From Panthera uncia (Eukaryota > Chordata > Mammalia > Carnivora > Felidae), in the NCBI RefSeq assembly GCF_023721935.1, contig NC_064818.1:76793041-76857040 (forward strand): a stretch of DNA of 64,000 nucleotides, in the 5' to 3' direction. The notes below the pieces were generated by a model. The model had not been told where the DNA came from. It did no database searches and saw only the letters and a list, made by a program, of their open reading frames with translations. Made by a program: the position numbers and the translations under genes. Within the stretch, counting starts at the first letter, position 1, and every line of letters begins with the position of its first letter. Of the stretch, positions 42,841-54,544 are shown one piece after another.

Positions 42841-44520
42841 CACCAGATTTTATCTCTCAACTTAAACAAACAGAAAACTGAATCATATATATGACACCAC
42901 AGGAAGCAAAGGACCTTGATTGTTAAAAGAAAGGAAACAAACAAGGTGAAAACAACAACAGGAAAGAAACAAAACAAAACAAAAATAATAGAGACAAAAG
43001 CAGTTGAAACCAAAAGCTGGTTCTTTGAAAAGATCAATAAAATCGACAAACATCTAGCCAATCTAATGAGGTGAAAGTAAGAGAAGGCACAAATTGCCAA
43101 GATGAGGAATGTGAAATCATACATCACTTTAGATGCTACAGATTAACAGGATATCAAGGGAATAGTATGGGCCGCTTAACTGCAATAAATTCAACAACTT
43201 CTATGAAATGGACCAATTTCTTTAAAGGCACAAACTAATAAAGCTCACTCAAGAAAGAATAGATAACCTAATGTCCTAAACCTATTTAAAATTGAATTTG
43301 AAGTTAAAAAAATCTTCCCGCTAAGAAAACTCCAGGCTCAAATGAGTCCCGAGACTAATACTACCAAACATTTAGCGAGCAAATAACATTAACTCTACAA
43401 AAACTCTTCCCCATCCAGAAAACAGATGATAAGGGAACACTTTACAACTAATTTTATGAGGACATCATTATGTTTATACTAAAACCAGACAAATACGTGA
43501 CAAAGAAATAAAACCACAAATTAAAATTCCTCACAATCATAAACGTTAACGTCCTTGACAAAATAATAGCAAGTTGAATGCACCAATATATAAAAATAAC
43601 ACGCCATGACTTAATGGAGTTTATAACAGGGATGCAAAACCAATGTAATTCACCGCATCAACAGAAAAAAAAAAAAGAAAGAAAAACAAATGACTATATC
43701 AGTATATGCAAAAGTGCATTTGACAAAATTTAATAACAATTCATGACAAAAACTCTGGGCAAGTAAGGGTAGACAGGAACTTCCTCAATTAGTAAGATCA
43801 CAGGATATAAAATAAACATACAAAGTTAATAGTATTTCTCAATACTAGGCAGAAACAATTGGAAATAGAAATTTTAAACATAAAACCCTTTACAATAGCA
43901 CCAAACATTAAGGGATAAATTTAACAAAAGGTGTGCAAGACATGTATGTTGGAAACTACAAAACTTTGTTGAGAGAAATTAAAGACCTAAATAGAGAGAT
44001 ATACCATGCTCATGGATAAGAAAACTCATTATTGCTAAGATATCAATGCTCCCAAACTGGCCTATAGATGAAATGTAACCATAATCAAAATTCTAACAGG
44101 GTTCTTTGTAGACATCAACAAAAACAATGCTAAAATTTATATAAAAATACAAGTAATGTAGAGTATCCAAATTAATTTTGAAAAAGAAGAACAGAATTGG
44201 AGGACTGACACCACCTGATTTTAAGATGTACTAAAAAACTTCAATAATCAAGCCAGGATGGACTTTGGCAAAGAGATAGAAATATAGGTCCGTGGAAGAG
44301 CATAGGGAGTCTAGAAATAGACTTATGTACACGTATATGGCCAATTGAGTTTTTACAAAGGCTCCAAGACAACTCAAGGTGTAAATGTTGTTGAAACACC
44401 TAGACATCTACTTGGAAAAACGGCAACAATAAAAAGCCATAATCTCCCCTCACACCAAGTCAAAAATTTAAGTTTGATTCAGATAGTACCATAAACTAAA
44501 TCCAATCACTAAAACTCTAA
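42840..44520 (+). mobile_element. L1M ORF2 fossil, sense (RT and downstream region)
   Basis: The order of ORF2-derived blocks in sense is clear: ggttctttgaaaagatcaat, ccatgacttaatggagttta-like text just before the RT core, gcatttgacaaaatttaata, ggaaactacaaaactttgtt, tggataagaaaactcattat, then ccagaaaatagactt-like text toward the C-terminal half. Frameshifts and stops are frequent, so no functional reverse transcriptase can be made. It has the opposite orientation to the L1 pieces on either side. Confidence 0.85.
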
Positions 44521-45290
44521 TGCCCCTGGAAGGAAAAAGAGAAAGATGCCCTCAGTAGGCTTCCAATAAGTCCCAAAGGTCCAGCCTTGCCCCAATTTGA
44601 CTTGCATCCATTGACCTCAATGGTGTGGCTTCTTTGCTTGTGCCACACAATCCATGTGGCTGTACGTACAAAAAAAAAGGCTGAAGAGACCATAAAGGAA
44701 GTCCAAAAGTGAGGCTTGGGTTCATGGGACATCCATGGGGTAAAGACATTCCTCACAACAAAAATGCTTTCATCTGAGTCTCATGAGTACACTGGGAGGT
44801 GACGGGAAACCCTTTTCTTTTTGCACCATTTCAAAACCCCCTCACCTTACAGTGACAAACAGAAGTATAGGCCTTTTATCCCAGAAAGTCAGTTTAGGGA
44901 AAGAATTCCTGACACCACTCTCTCTCCTTCAATCACTAAGACCCCAGAGGCTGAGTCTCAAAGATGGCTCTTGCCTCACCTGAATCATAACAGATTGCAC
45001 TCTCTGTGCCTTTCCTCAGCAGTCTTTCTGCCCAAGGAGATCAAAGAGCAGGTGTCCCTCTGTGCCCGGGAATGTGGGGGAGGGGGACCAAAGGAAGGCA
45101 CAGGGCATCTTGTCTGCAGCAGGTTGAGGCTGAGGAATGGGAGGCAGGGGTCCAGGGGACTGTCCGCATGAGCAGCCTCCCTCTGGCGTGGATGGGAGCT
45201 CTCAGCCCCTGAGACACCAGGGCTTTGCTCTGAAAGCGACTGATCCCCACCTCTGAGCCCGTCTCCTCCTCCAGCACCAGGCTGGGAAGC
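44521..45290. other. Unassigned sequence
   Basis: No repeat or gene recognised. Frames up to 116 codons are unsupported. Confidence 0.35.
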
Positions 45291-45294
45291 TTGT

Positions 45295-45815
45295 TTTTTA
45301 TTTATTTATTTATTTCATTCTCAAGTTACTTAACATAGAGTGTAGTCTTGGCTTCAGGAGTAGAACCCAGTGACTCATCTCTAACATGGGACACCCAGTG
45401 ATCATCCCGAAAATTGCCCTCCTTATTGTCCGTCACCCATTTAACCCACCCCACACCCTCCACTCTCATCAACCCTCAGTTTGTTCTCTGTATTTAAGAG
45501 TCTCGTATGGTTTGCCTCCCTCTCTGTTTTTATCTTATTTTCCCTTCCCTTCCCCTATGTTCATCGGTTAAGTTTCTCAAATTCCACATATGAGTGAAAT
45601 TATAGATCTGTCTTTCTCTTATTTTGCTTAGCATAATACACTCTATGCTTCCATCCATGTTGTTGCAAATGGCAAGATTTCATGCTTTTTCATTGCTGAG
45701 TAGTATTCCATTGTATGTATATACGCCGCCTTTTCTCAATCCATTCACCAGTTGATGGACCTTTGCGCTCTTTCCGTTATTTGGCTATTTTCGTTAGTAC
45801 CGCTCTAAACTTATT
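45295..45815 (-). mobile_element. Young carnivore-type L1 3' end, antisense, 5'-truncated
   Basis: Starts with a T-rich tail on the plus strand, then cattctcaagttacttaaca, agtgatcatcccgaaaattg, ttaagagtctcgtatggttt, gagtgaaattatagatctgt and ttgctgagtagtattccatt. This agrees closely with the felid L1 3' end as remembered. It is far less decayed than the L1M pieces, so insertion was lineage-recent. The stop at about 45815 gives a typical 5'-truncated copy of about 520 bp. Confidence 0.82.
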
Positions 45816-45929
45816 TGTAACAGTAGGTTGCGTGGCCTGGATGATGCAAGCTGGTAACCACCTTTGTCACTGGCTGGGGGCAAATTCCACTGGGTCCCCC
45901 GGGAGTGGAGGTAACCATGCAGCCAAGAA

Positions 45930-46165
45930 TGCGTGTGTGCAACAAATTACTACAAACAAGCAGCTCACAACAACACCGTTTATCAGCTCACGTCTCTAAC
46001 GGTGACAACTCCAGTTATAGCGTGCTTGGGCTCTCACCGGGCTGAAATCCAGGTATTGGCTGTCGTGTTCCCATCCAGAGCTCAGGGCCCTCCTCCACGC
46101 TCATTCGAGTGCTAAGCAGAATTCAGTTCGTCTGGATCACCATTGTATGAGAACTAGAAACCCCT
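45930..46165 (-). mobile_element. Degenerate LTR fragment, antisense
   Basis: The tgcaacaaattactacaaac start, then gggctctcaccgggctgaaa and atccaggtattggctgtcgt, resemble reversed MaLR-type LTR sequence. The family is uncertain. Confidence 0.5.
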
Positions 46166-46309
46166 TATTCGTTTAAGTCCCTATCTGTCAGGTCGTCTGT
46201 CACCCTCGCCTGAGCGCAATTGCTGGCTAACTTAGGGTACAGTTAGCGCCCCTGCTCCGTGGGGGGAGACACTGAGGCACAGGGAGGCGCCGATAGAACC
46301 TCCACTAAA

Positions 46310-46450
46310 TCTTCGTGCCCCGCGTCACACCTTTACAAGGTATTATTTCATTAGAACCTCACAACTCCTCTTCTGACTTTTTAAGTTCCTCTCTTATAGA
46401 TGGAGAAACTGAAGCCCAGACAAAATTTCTCAGGGAAATTTGGCTCAAGG
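46310..46450 (-). mobile_element. MIR, antisense
   Basis: The ttacaaggtattatttcatt, agaacctcacaactcctctt and tagatggagaaactgaagcc stretches match MIR in reverse. Confidence 0.75.
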
Positions 46451-47160
46451 AGCAACTCAGAGACCGAGCTGGGCCTTTCTCACTTCTAACCTGGAGCTGG
46501 ATTTTCATATCCCCCTTGCCACCCCGGCCCTGGCCTCTGGCCCAGCTCTCCTGTTGGCCTCCCACGGTCGGGTCCCAGCACCCGTGACCCGCGGGAGGAG
46601 GAGGCTGGCGTGTCCTCTGGCAGAGAGCAGAGTCTGTCATGGAACATCTGCTCGAATTTGGTCACCATCGCACGCACTTCCCTTGCTCTAGCAGAGGCGG
46701 CCACACACTCCCCATCAGCGGGGAATAAGAGGGCGCTACCAGGGCCTGGGTGGCAGGATGGGGGCTTAGACTGAGGTTCCCACATCCCTCGGACAGGCCC
46801 TCAGCTGGGGATCCAGAAGACCATTTTCCAAGCACAGGCAGATCTTCTGTGCTTCCCTACTGGCACGTCTGGGAGCAGCCTGTCACAATAAATTGTATAT
46901 TAAGGATTCTGGGGGGCTGAGGGGACCAGCTGCTACCAAAACGCTTGGGCTAATTTTAAATCTATTCATTATGCATGATTAATTACCAAAGCCCTGGGGG
47001 AGATAAGTGAACAGAACTCCTATAGCACGTGTTGAAGTCATGCCAGGAATATATTATTCAAGTCACCTCTCTTCTTCTTCTTCCATTGTTGTTGGCGGTG
47101 CAAACATTTTAATCTTGGGATAGATCTATATTTATAGATCTGTTATGAAGAAAATACAGT
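46451..47160. other. Unique sequence; AT-rich homeodomain-type block at 46880-47060
   Basis: GC-rich to 46870, then an AT-rich block with ATGCATGATTAATTA at 46971-46985, which holds several TAAT/ATTA cores and a POU-like half site. No repeat recognised. Candidate enhancer-like conserved element by composition only. Confidence 0.4.
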
Positions 47161-47919
47161 GTTTGCATTTATCCCAAATCTGATTCCCCCTCTTATCCAT
47201 ACCTGACATTAGTGGGGTAAACAGTCACGTTTCATGCACCAATATTAGTAACTGAAGTCCATATTGTATTTGGAGTCCCTTAGTTTTTACCCAATGCCTT
47301 TTTTTTATGTTCCAGGATCCCATCCAGGATCTCACATGGCGTTTGTTGTCATGTATCCTTGAACTGTTCTAGGTTCTGACGGTTTCTTAGACTACCCTTG
47401 TTTTTGATGACCTTGACAGTTTTGAGGAGTGTTGGTCAGGCAGTTTGTGGAATGCCCTTCTAATGGGGTTTGTCTGATATTTTTGTTACGGGCAGACTGG
47501 TCGAATGGGTTTTGGGGAGAAAGACCTCCGAGGTAGTGTCATTTTCATCACTCATATCAAGGGTGCCATCATTACCAATGTTAACCTTAGTCACCTGCCT
47601 AAAGTAGTGTTAGTAAGATTTCTCCATCATAAAGTTACCTTTTTTTTCCCTTAATCTCTCCTGACTTTACTCTTTGAAAGAAAGTCGCTACATGAAGCTC
47701 ACTCATAAGGGATGGGGAGTTATGCTCTAGGAGAGAACATCTGTATAATTATTTGGAATTTGTTTATGTAGATTTGTCTAGTTAGTTAGTTAACTATATC
47801 AGTATGGACTCATGGCTATATATGTTATACTTGGGGTTATAATCCCAAACTACAGTATTTGTTTTGCTCAAAACGGGAGCTCCTTCAGCTGGCTTCTGTG
47901 TCTCTTTGACATATCTCCA

Positions 47920-47921
<2 letters not shown>

Positions 47922-47959
<38 letters not shown>
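47922..47959. repeat. (GT)n microsatellite
   Basis: Nineteen GT units. Confidence 0.97.
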
Positions 47960-47961
<2 letters not shown>

Positions 47962-48237
47962 GCACTTCCTTATTTTATGGCACAAGATGTTCTGAGTTAT
48001 CTTGTATATTCCTTCCCTAGTCTTGGAATTATTTTTTTTCTCCAAGGAGTGCTGGTTCCTTTATTATTGTATATATTAGGTTTCCCTCTTTCTGCTGTAA
48101 AGTCCTATGGGTTTTGACAAATGCACAGTGTCATTGATACCTACGGTTACAGTATCATATAGAAGAGTGTCACTGCCCTAAAAAGTCCCCAGTACTTCAC
48201 CTGTTTAACCCTTTTCTCATCCTGAACCCCTGTTTTC

Positions 48238-48461
48238 TTTTTTTTTAATTTTTTAAAAAAGTTTATTTATTTTTGAGAGAGAGAGAGGGAGAAAGAGAGA
48301 ACAAGCAGGGGAAGGGGAGAGAGGGAGACAGAGAATTTGAAGCAGACTCCAGGCCCTGAGCTTTCAACACAGAGCCCAACACGGGGCTCAAACTCATGAA
48401 CGTTGAGATCATGACCTGAGCCGAAATCGGACGCTTAACTGACTGAGCCACCCAGGCGCCC
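48238..48461 (-). mobile_element. CanSINE, antisense, with perfect 17-bp TSD
   Basis: Full-length copy in the L1. The TSD cctgaacccctgttttc is exact (48221-48237 / 48462-48478). Confidence 0.97.
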
Positions 48462-49000
48462 CCTGAACCCCTGTTTTCATCACTATGGTTTTCCTTTTCC
48501 AGAATGTCATATAAGTGAAATAACGCAGGTAATTTTTTGAGACTGGCTACGTTCACTTAACGATACACATTAAGGTTCTCCCACGTCTCTTTGTGGCCTA
48601 ATAACACATTTCTTTTCATCAGTACGTAGTACCCCACTGCGTGGACGTACCACTGTTTATCCATTCACCTATTGAAGGACATGCCGGTTTCTTCCAGTTT
48701 TTACAGCACGAATAAAGGTGCTATCAACAGTCACGTGCAAGTTTTTGTGTGGATATAACTTTTCAGATCAGTTGGGTGAATACCTAAAAGCGTGACGGCT
48801 GGCTCGTATCGTAAAACAGTGTTTAGTGTCATAAAAATTTGCCAAGCTGGCTTCCAAAGCTTCTGTGTCATTTTACATTTCCACCAGAAGTGAATGAGAG
48901 TTCTTGTTCCTCTGCGTCCTTGGCTGTCACCAATTAGTATTACAAGTTTGTTTGTCTGCTTGTTTGTTTTAGCCATTCTGATAGGGGCGTAGGGCCTTTC

Positions 49001-50430
49001 GTTGTTTTGTGTTTTCTTCTGTTGTGTTTCATCAGAGGAAGAACCTTCAGGGAGGAACGGATCGGGTTTGTATGAATCGTGTTTACCCTCCAGCTGCTCC
49101 GGGCATGAGCTTGGACCAGAGCGAAGGTGGGCAAGGTGAGGTTGGCCTGAGCTGAGTCTCCCACTTGTGATCATCTGATTTATTGCTGACGTAGCTCTCA
49201 TCAGCCTGTGTGGTTGGCTCTGCCACTCTGGGGTGGCACAGGGGAAAGACGACAGGTCAGGTAAGCAACCATAGGCACTTACTTGAATTCCTGTTGCTTT
49301 CAAGTGTGGCCAGCAGATCGGCAGCCTCCGGGAGGTTGTGAGCAATCTCAGACCCCACTCCGGACCTACTGAATCACCTTAAATCCTTTACATGCCCATC
49401 AAAGCTTAGACACAATGAAAAACTAAGTTAGGGGAGTTTTAAATGGAGGCTCCGATGCTCTCTTGGGCTCCCATTCATACCACTAATGCGATGACATACC
49501 TGTGACAAACTGGAGACTCAGTTTCCCACGGCGGAATTGAAGCACAATGCTAATTCAATTTCCCTGTATTTCGGTATTTCCCTAGGCTCTAGACTTAAAT
49601 GGTTTGAGAGAAAACCTAGGGAATCCCCATATCCCTGTTTTCCAAGACGGGAGAACTGAGTCCCGGATTGGGGCAGCATCTGGCTCCAGATCCCAGAGGG
49701 AGCTCACAAAGCTGGATCTGTGGGAGGACAGTCTCCAGAGTCCTACACAGGGCCACCCCCCAATCCCAGTGTTCTTCAGTCTCCCCCGCTTCCCCACCCT
49801 GGCTCTGTCACAGCAGGATACTGACTGATGCTACTTCCCTAGGGAAAAAAGTGCCTGACAGCCACAGGGCTCTGGCAGCCCTGTGTTCAGACCCTGGGGA
49901 CTTCCTCTGGAGCCGTCTCCTGCTGCTGTCGTTTTTCTGCCCCCAGAGCTCATTTTCGAAAGGTCGTTCTCAGGGAGGCTAGAAATCAATGCAGCCAGAC
50001 TGGAAGGTCTGTGCTTCTGGTGGAGAAGTGCTTGGGGGAATTTCTTCTCTCTCGACATCTATCTCTCCCCTAAGGAACAGACCACCCCCCTTCAACCTGT
50101 TTGTCACAATTGTCCCGTTGGCAGCACTCCAACGTCATGGGCAAGCGGCTCAGCCTTCTCCCCACCCCTTTGTCTCTCCCAGAAGGTAGAAAGCTCAACC
50201 AGAAGTATCTGGTGCACCCACCTAAAACTGCCTCTACCCCCAGGTGTGAGGCGCCTTCCTCAAGCAGAAGCCAGCTCTATTCTACCACGTTTCTTCTTTT
50301 CTTCCCCTTCTCATTCCATCCTCCCCTGAAGACTTCAACTCCCACCTGCATCACCTCCACTGTGCGACATGATGTGTGCAGCTCCCAGTGACCTCCCTGG
50401 GGTCCAGCTGCCCCATACGCTTGCAGGCAG
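49001..50430. other. Unassigned sequence
   Basis: No gene recognised. A short MER20/MER5-like antisense piece (accccactccggacctactg) lies near 49350, and a weak MIR-like sense piece near 49500-49560. Confidence 0.4.
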
Positions 50431-50540
50431 AGGCAGTGAGCGTTCCAGGGTTAACGCAACGCTTTCGTTAGCAGATAACCAATGTGAGGCTCGGAGAGGC
50501 AAAGAGGCTTGCTCAAAACTCACAGCTTTTTGGAAATGAA
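50430..50540 (-). mobile_element. MIR remnant, antisense
   Basis: The gctcggagaggcaaagagg, cttgctcaaaactcacagc stretches match reversed MIR. Confidence 0.6.
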
Positions 50541-50654
50541 CCAGAATTACCTAGACCGGATGTTCTGTCATGAAATTCCACACCTATCTCTCCATCCAAT
50601 CATAGACCTATTAGAATCTCCTCTCAGCAAAGTCTAATGAGAAGCAGCCTGAGA

Positions 50655-50860
50655 GGGGCGCCTGCGTGGCTCAGTAGGTTAAGCCTCAGTCTTCGGCTCA
50701 GGTCACGATCTCGCGGTTCGTGAGTTTGAGGGCCGCGTCAGGCTCTGTGATGACGGCTCAAAGCCCGGAGCCTGCTTCGGATTCTGTGTCTCCATTCTCT
50801 GTCCCTCCTTCCCTCACACTCTGTCTCTCAAAAATAAATAAACATTAAAAAAAAAAAAGA
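50655..50860 (+). mobile_element. CanSINE, sense
   Basis: The head ggggcgcctgcgtggctcag, CT segment and A tail. The TSD is agaagcagcc (50640-50649) / agaagcaggc (50861-50870). Confidence 0.94.
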
Positions 50861-50870
50861 AGAAGCAGGC

Positions 50871-51685
50871 AGGGATGATTGATCAGCCATAGTGGAGTTT
50901 AAAAGGTCCATACACCCACTGAACTCTTGAAGAAGCAGAGCTTCCCTCACATGCTGTCTGCCCCCCGACAGTCTTCGGCACCTCCACTGGCCTCAGGTCA
51001 GATGTCAAAGCACCCCTGTCCTGGAAGCCCCTGGAAGCATGAGGAACTGCGGGTCCCCACCGTGCCAGAAAAGAGAACGCCGCCATCTGGGCAATGAAGA
51101 GCTTACAGAAAGTGACTCTGAGGGAAGCCTTTGAAAGCTATTACATTTGACCTCTTAGAAATCCATAAATCTGCTTCCCTCTCAGTTCCAGTTAAGTGGC
51201 TTTGGGATGGGATCACCTGTTTCTTCCCACTGAGTCACCCAGGGGGTTCTTAAGACCCAGTACATTTGGAAATCCCTACGATGGGCTATTTTGACCTCAG
51301 GAGAATCTGCAAGGGACAGTTAGCCACTGCGAAGATCAGGGCTAATAAAACCACCTCTCTCTGCTCCCTACCTCACCTCCCACCCACTGTGGGCTGGGCT
51401 GCGGGGAGACTGCTGGCTTTGGGTATAGCACAGTCCTGACTTTTGTCACTTGTGCTTCTGTCTCTTGAGAATCTATTTCCATGGGGCCCCTGTTCCTGAG
51501 ACTCTGCAGCCCATGTACTTGAAGTCAAGTGCTTCTAGGAACGTCCATTGCCCGGGTTCAGTCTGATGCCATGATGTTGCTAAAAGCACTTGCTACTGAG
51601 AATTAATTCATGCAAGACGGATGCTTAGAAAAATCTTTACAGAAAATTGAAATCCCATGACTCAGGGAAGCTACCTAGTTTGCAT
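50871..51685. other. Unassigned sequence
   Basis: No repeat or gene recognised. Confidence 0.35.
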
Positions 51686-51689
51686 TATT

Positions 51690-51968
51690 TCTTCCCTCCC
51701 TCCTTNNNNNNNNNNGTCCTTTCTCCCTCCTTTCCTCCCTCTTTCCTTCCTTCCTTCCTTCCTTCCTTCCTCTTCCCTCCCTCCTTCTTTCCTTCCCTCC
51801 TTCCTTCCATCCCTCCCTCCTCCTTTCCCTCCCTCCCTCAGTCCTTCCTTCCTCCTTCCTCCCCCCTTCCTTTCCTCCCTCCCTCTGCACTTCCTTCCTT
51901 CCTTCCTTCCTTCCTTCCTTCTTCCTTCTTCTTCCTTTTTTTTCTTCCTCCCCCTCCCTTCTCTTTTA
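51690..51968. repeat. (TTCC)n / polypyrimidine tract with a gap
   Basis: About 280 bases of C and T only, apart from a few bases, with clean ttcc runs at 51743-51770 and 51890-51920. It is interrupted by N at 51706-51715. It can adopt H-DNA, and the open frames here are artefacts. Confidence 0.95.
51706..51715. other. Assembly gap, 10 N
   Basis: Ten N inside the polypyrimidine tract. This differs from the 100-N gap, so it probably marks a small estimated gap. Confidence 0.99.
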
Positions 51969-51974
51969 CTTCTA

Positions 51975-53200
51975 TATCCAGAAAACATTTTAATTTTGGA
52001 AAGAAACGCTATGTAAGCCAAAGTTATGTGATATGTGAAAGTATGGGATGTGGGAGGGGAGATTCAGAGGGAGGCATCTCAGCACCTACCAAGGCAAGGA
52101 ATTCACTTTGAAGAGAATTCTGGAAAAGCAACAAGCTAAGCCACAGTCTTCAGGGTCATCCTAGAGGCAGCCCCTGAAGTGTCAGAAGACAGAAATGTGC
52201 ACTGACCCATTCAGATCCTAGGGGCCGACTGGCCCTCATCCCAGCAAAGGCCAGGAGCAAGAGGGGAAAAGAGTGCATTTGGCCCCCCATCAAACAGTTC
52301 AATCATGTGTCGCTGCACCCCCCCTCCCCCAATCCTCTTGCTCTTGGCTGAGAACTTTAAACCACGTGGCTGGTAAATCCTAATCTGAATATTTGCATTG
52401 TGCAAGGAGAATCATAGATTTAGAAGTGAGGGTGAGAACCAATTTCTCAGGTAAGTAGGAGCAGCTTAGCTCCTGGGACTGGAATGGCAGTTAATGGGTT
52501 AATTGCACTACAGAGGAACACTGGCTTGGGTGATTTTCTAGAGACAAAAGGGCTGTTGGTTAAGCTGGAAGCTAGTCAAGCAGAAGTCCATTAGAAGAGT
52601 GCACGTTCCATTTGAGAATTCCCAAGCTACAGCTCTCTGTGTGCTGAGGTCTCTAGCTTGCTCCCAACCCCAGGGGACCCTGACAGCCGCTCCCTCATTG
52701 ACCTGTCCCCTTCCTCTTCCTGGTTGGGTTGAATGCCTCTCGGGGTCACCAGTGCTCATTGTAAATAAACAGTGTACGAAAACCAATGAAATAAGAGAGC
52801 CAAAAGTGAGTTGTTTCCACAAAAATCTAAGTTTAATTCTTTGGAAAGTCTCCTTCTATAAAGGGAAGTCGCTAAAAATAACTAACTGCAGTTGAATTAG
52901 GTGTGGGCGAGGTGATTTTAAAAGATTGAGGAGAATTGTATGAATCTAAAAATACCTGCACTTAAAAGACTTTCTCTTAAGTTCTCAGTTGTTTTAAAGA
53001 AACCAAAATTGGAAATTATAGAGATGTGTTTGGGGTGGGTTTATGTAAGAAAGAAGACAGGACACTCCTTACAAAGGACTTGTGCTTAAAGAAAAGCTCT
53101 CAGTAATCCATGAAATACACATAGGTTTTCAGTTAAAATAAAATGTTTAACGCACTATTATTTTAAGACTATGGGGATCATAAAAATCATGGTGGGTCAT
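51975..53200. other. Repeat-poor block, candidate conserved element
   Basis: About 1.2 kb without a recognised transposon. It is AT-rich and mixed from 52380 to 53200. No exon recognised. Confidence 0.4.
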
Positions 53201-53204
53201 ATAT

Positions 53205-53330
53205 AGCTCATAAAGTTTAGGTTTTCCCTGCAGCAACGGGAAGTCACTGAAGAATTCTAAATAGGTAGTGACATTGGCTTGGCTTCTCAGGCAGAGAGTG
53301 CTGTATGTGGGGGATGGAGTGCAGAGGGGG
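53205..53330 (-). mobile_element. L2 fragment, antisense
   Basis: The gcaacgggaagtcactgaag, gtagtgacattggcttggc stretches resemble the reversed inner L2 region. Confidence 0.5.
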
Positions 53331-53769
53331 AGGAGATCAGAAGAAAAAGCTCAGCAAAGAAGCTAGGATCTGGGGTAAGTGGGAAGAGTCTTGAGTCAAG
53401 AACACGGAGCTGGGAAGTAGAACAGACAAGAGGAGGTGAGCAGGTCTGGAGGTTCGTGGTCTAGGTGACTGGGTAGATGCCGATTCCTGTGATTCAAGGT
53501 GATTCAACAGCCAGGTAGCAGGGATAGAGCAAAAATGGGATGGAAACAAGGCAGGGGTTGGCACATGCCACGCGCTGTGTATCAAAGGAATTTCTCCTTC
53601 CTGTCTGTCTTCCCCAAACCAACATGGCCTTTCGGATCCACTGGGGAGCATCCAGTCTTTGAAGGCCCACCCCCAAAGGGAGCTGATCCCCTCAAATGGA
53701 CATGCACCCTCCCTTGGCCTAGAGCTTTTACACTGAGCTTCCTAACATGCATCCTCGAGTTCTTTGTTT
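53331..53769. other. Unassigned sequence
   Basis: No repeat or gene recognised. Confidence 0.35.
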
Positions 53770-53785
53770 GCCCATCTCTCTTTCC

Positions 53786-54007
53786 TTTTTTTTTTTTTTC
53801 TAACGTTTATTTAGTTTTGAGACAGAGAGAGACAGAGCATGAACGGGGGAGGGTCAGAGAGAGAGGGAGACACAGAAAGAATCCGAAACAGGCTCCAGGC
53901 TCTGAGCTGTCAGCACAGAGCCTGACGCGGGGCTCGAACTCATGGACCGTGAGATCATGACCTGAGTGGAAGTAGCCGCTTAACCGACTGAGCCACCCAG
54001 GTGCCCC
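53786..54007 (-). mobile_element. CanSINE, antisense, with perfect 16-bp TSD
   Basis: Nearly consensus copy. The TSD gcccatctctctttcc is exact (53770-53785 / 54008-54023). It faces the sense copy at 54313. Confidence 0.97.
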
Positions 54008-54023
54008 GCCCATCTCTCTTTCC

Positions 54024-54302
54024 AATTTATGAGTCTTTGATGCCAGAGGCAACGTCATCTTCAACTTTGTGCCTTTAATTTATAACCCAGCGTCAAGCAC
54101 ATGCTGACCTATCAAACATGTGTGTTGTGAATGGATCAACAGTATCATCTCCCAAATGATCATTTGAATTATATTTGTTTCCCTGTCAGCCTATAAGTTG
54201 CCATAGCTGTCTCTGCTGATAGTAATTTTTTCTTTTACCAGGAATATATTAGTTCTACCCTACCTCTTACCTCCAAAAAGAATATAATGCAATGTATATA
54301 AA
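54024..54302. other. Unassigned spacer between inverted SINEs
   Basis: No repeat recognised. Confidence 0.35.
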
Positions 54303-54312
54303 ACACAAAGGA

Positions 54313-54534
54313 GGGGCGCCTGGGTGGCTCAGTCGGTTAAGCGTCCGACTTCGGCTCAGGTCATGATCTCACGGTCCGTGGGTTCGAGCCCCACGTCGGG
54401 CTCTGTGCTGACAGCTCAGAGCCTGGAGCCTGTTTCAGATTCTGTGTCTCCCTCTTTCTCTGACCCTCCCCTGTTCATGCTCTCTCTCTGTCTCAAAAAT
54501 AAATAAATGTTAAAAAAAAAATTAAAAAAAAAAA
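54313..54534 (+). mobile_element. Consensus-like CanSINE, sense
   Basis: The most intact copy: ggggcgcctgggtggctcag, A box tggctcagtcgg, B box gggttcgagcccc, CT segment, and A tail with two A runs. The TSD is acacaaagga (54303-54312) / actcaaagga (54535-54544). Confidence 0.97.
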
Positions 54535-54544
54535 ACTCAAAGGA

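Larger units (their letters stand above)
47165..49000 (-). mobile_element. Old L1M 3' UTR and ORF2 C-terminus, antisense
   Basis: The stretch 47165-48220 follows an old L1M 3' UTR (tgaccttgacagttttgagg, ttagtcacctgcctaaagta, tatcagtatggactcatggc, agcacttccttattttatgg). After the SINE, 48480-48900 runs into ORF2. The minus strand at 48740-48905 encodes the C-terminal WWKCKMTQKLWKPAWQ-type block, ending near TKTCT. This fixes both identity and orientation. Confidence 0.85.

Noticed and set aside
48731..49345. 204-codon minus-strand frame
   Set aside because: Its C-terminal half is the decayed L1 ORF2 C-terminus and the rest is unrelated sequence; it is not a host gene.
51647..52111. Pro/Ser/Phe-rich frames over the polypyrimidine tract
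   Set aside because: Purely a product of the TTCC-type repeat and the N gap.
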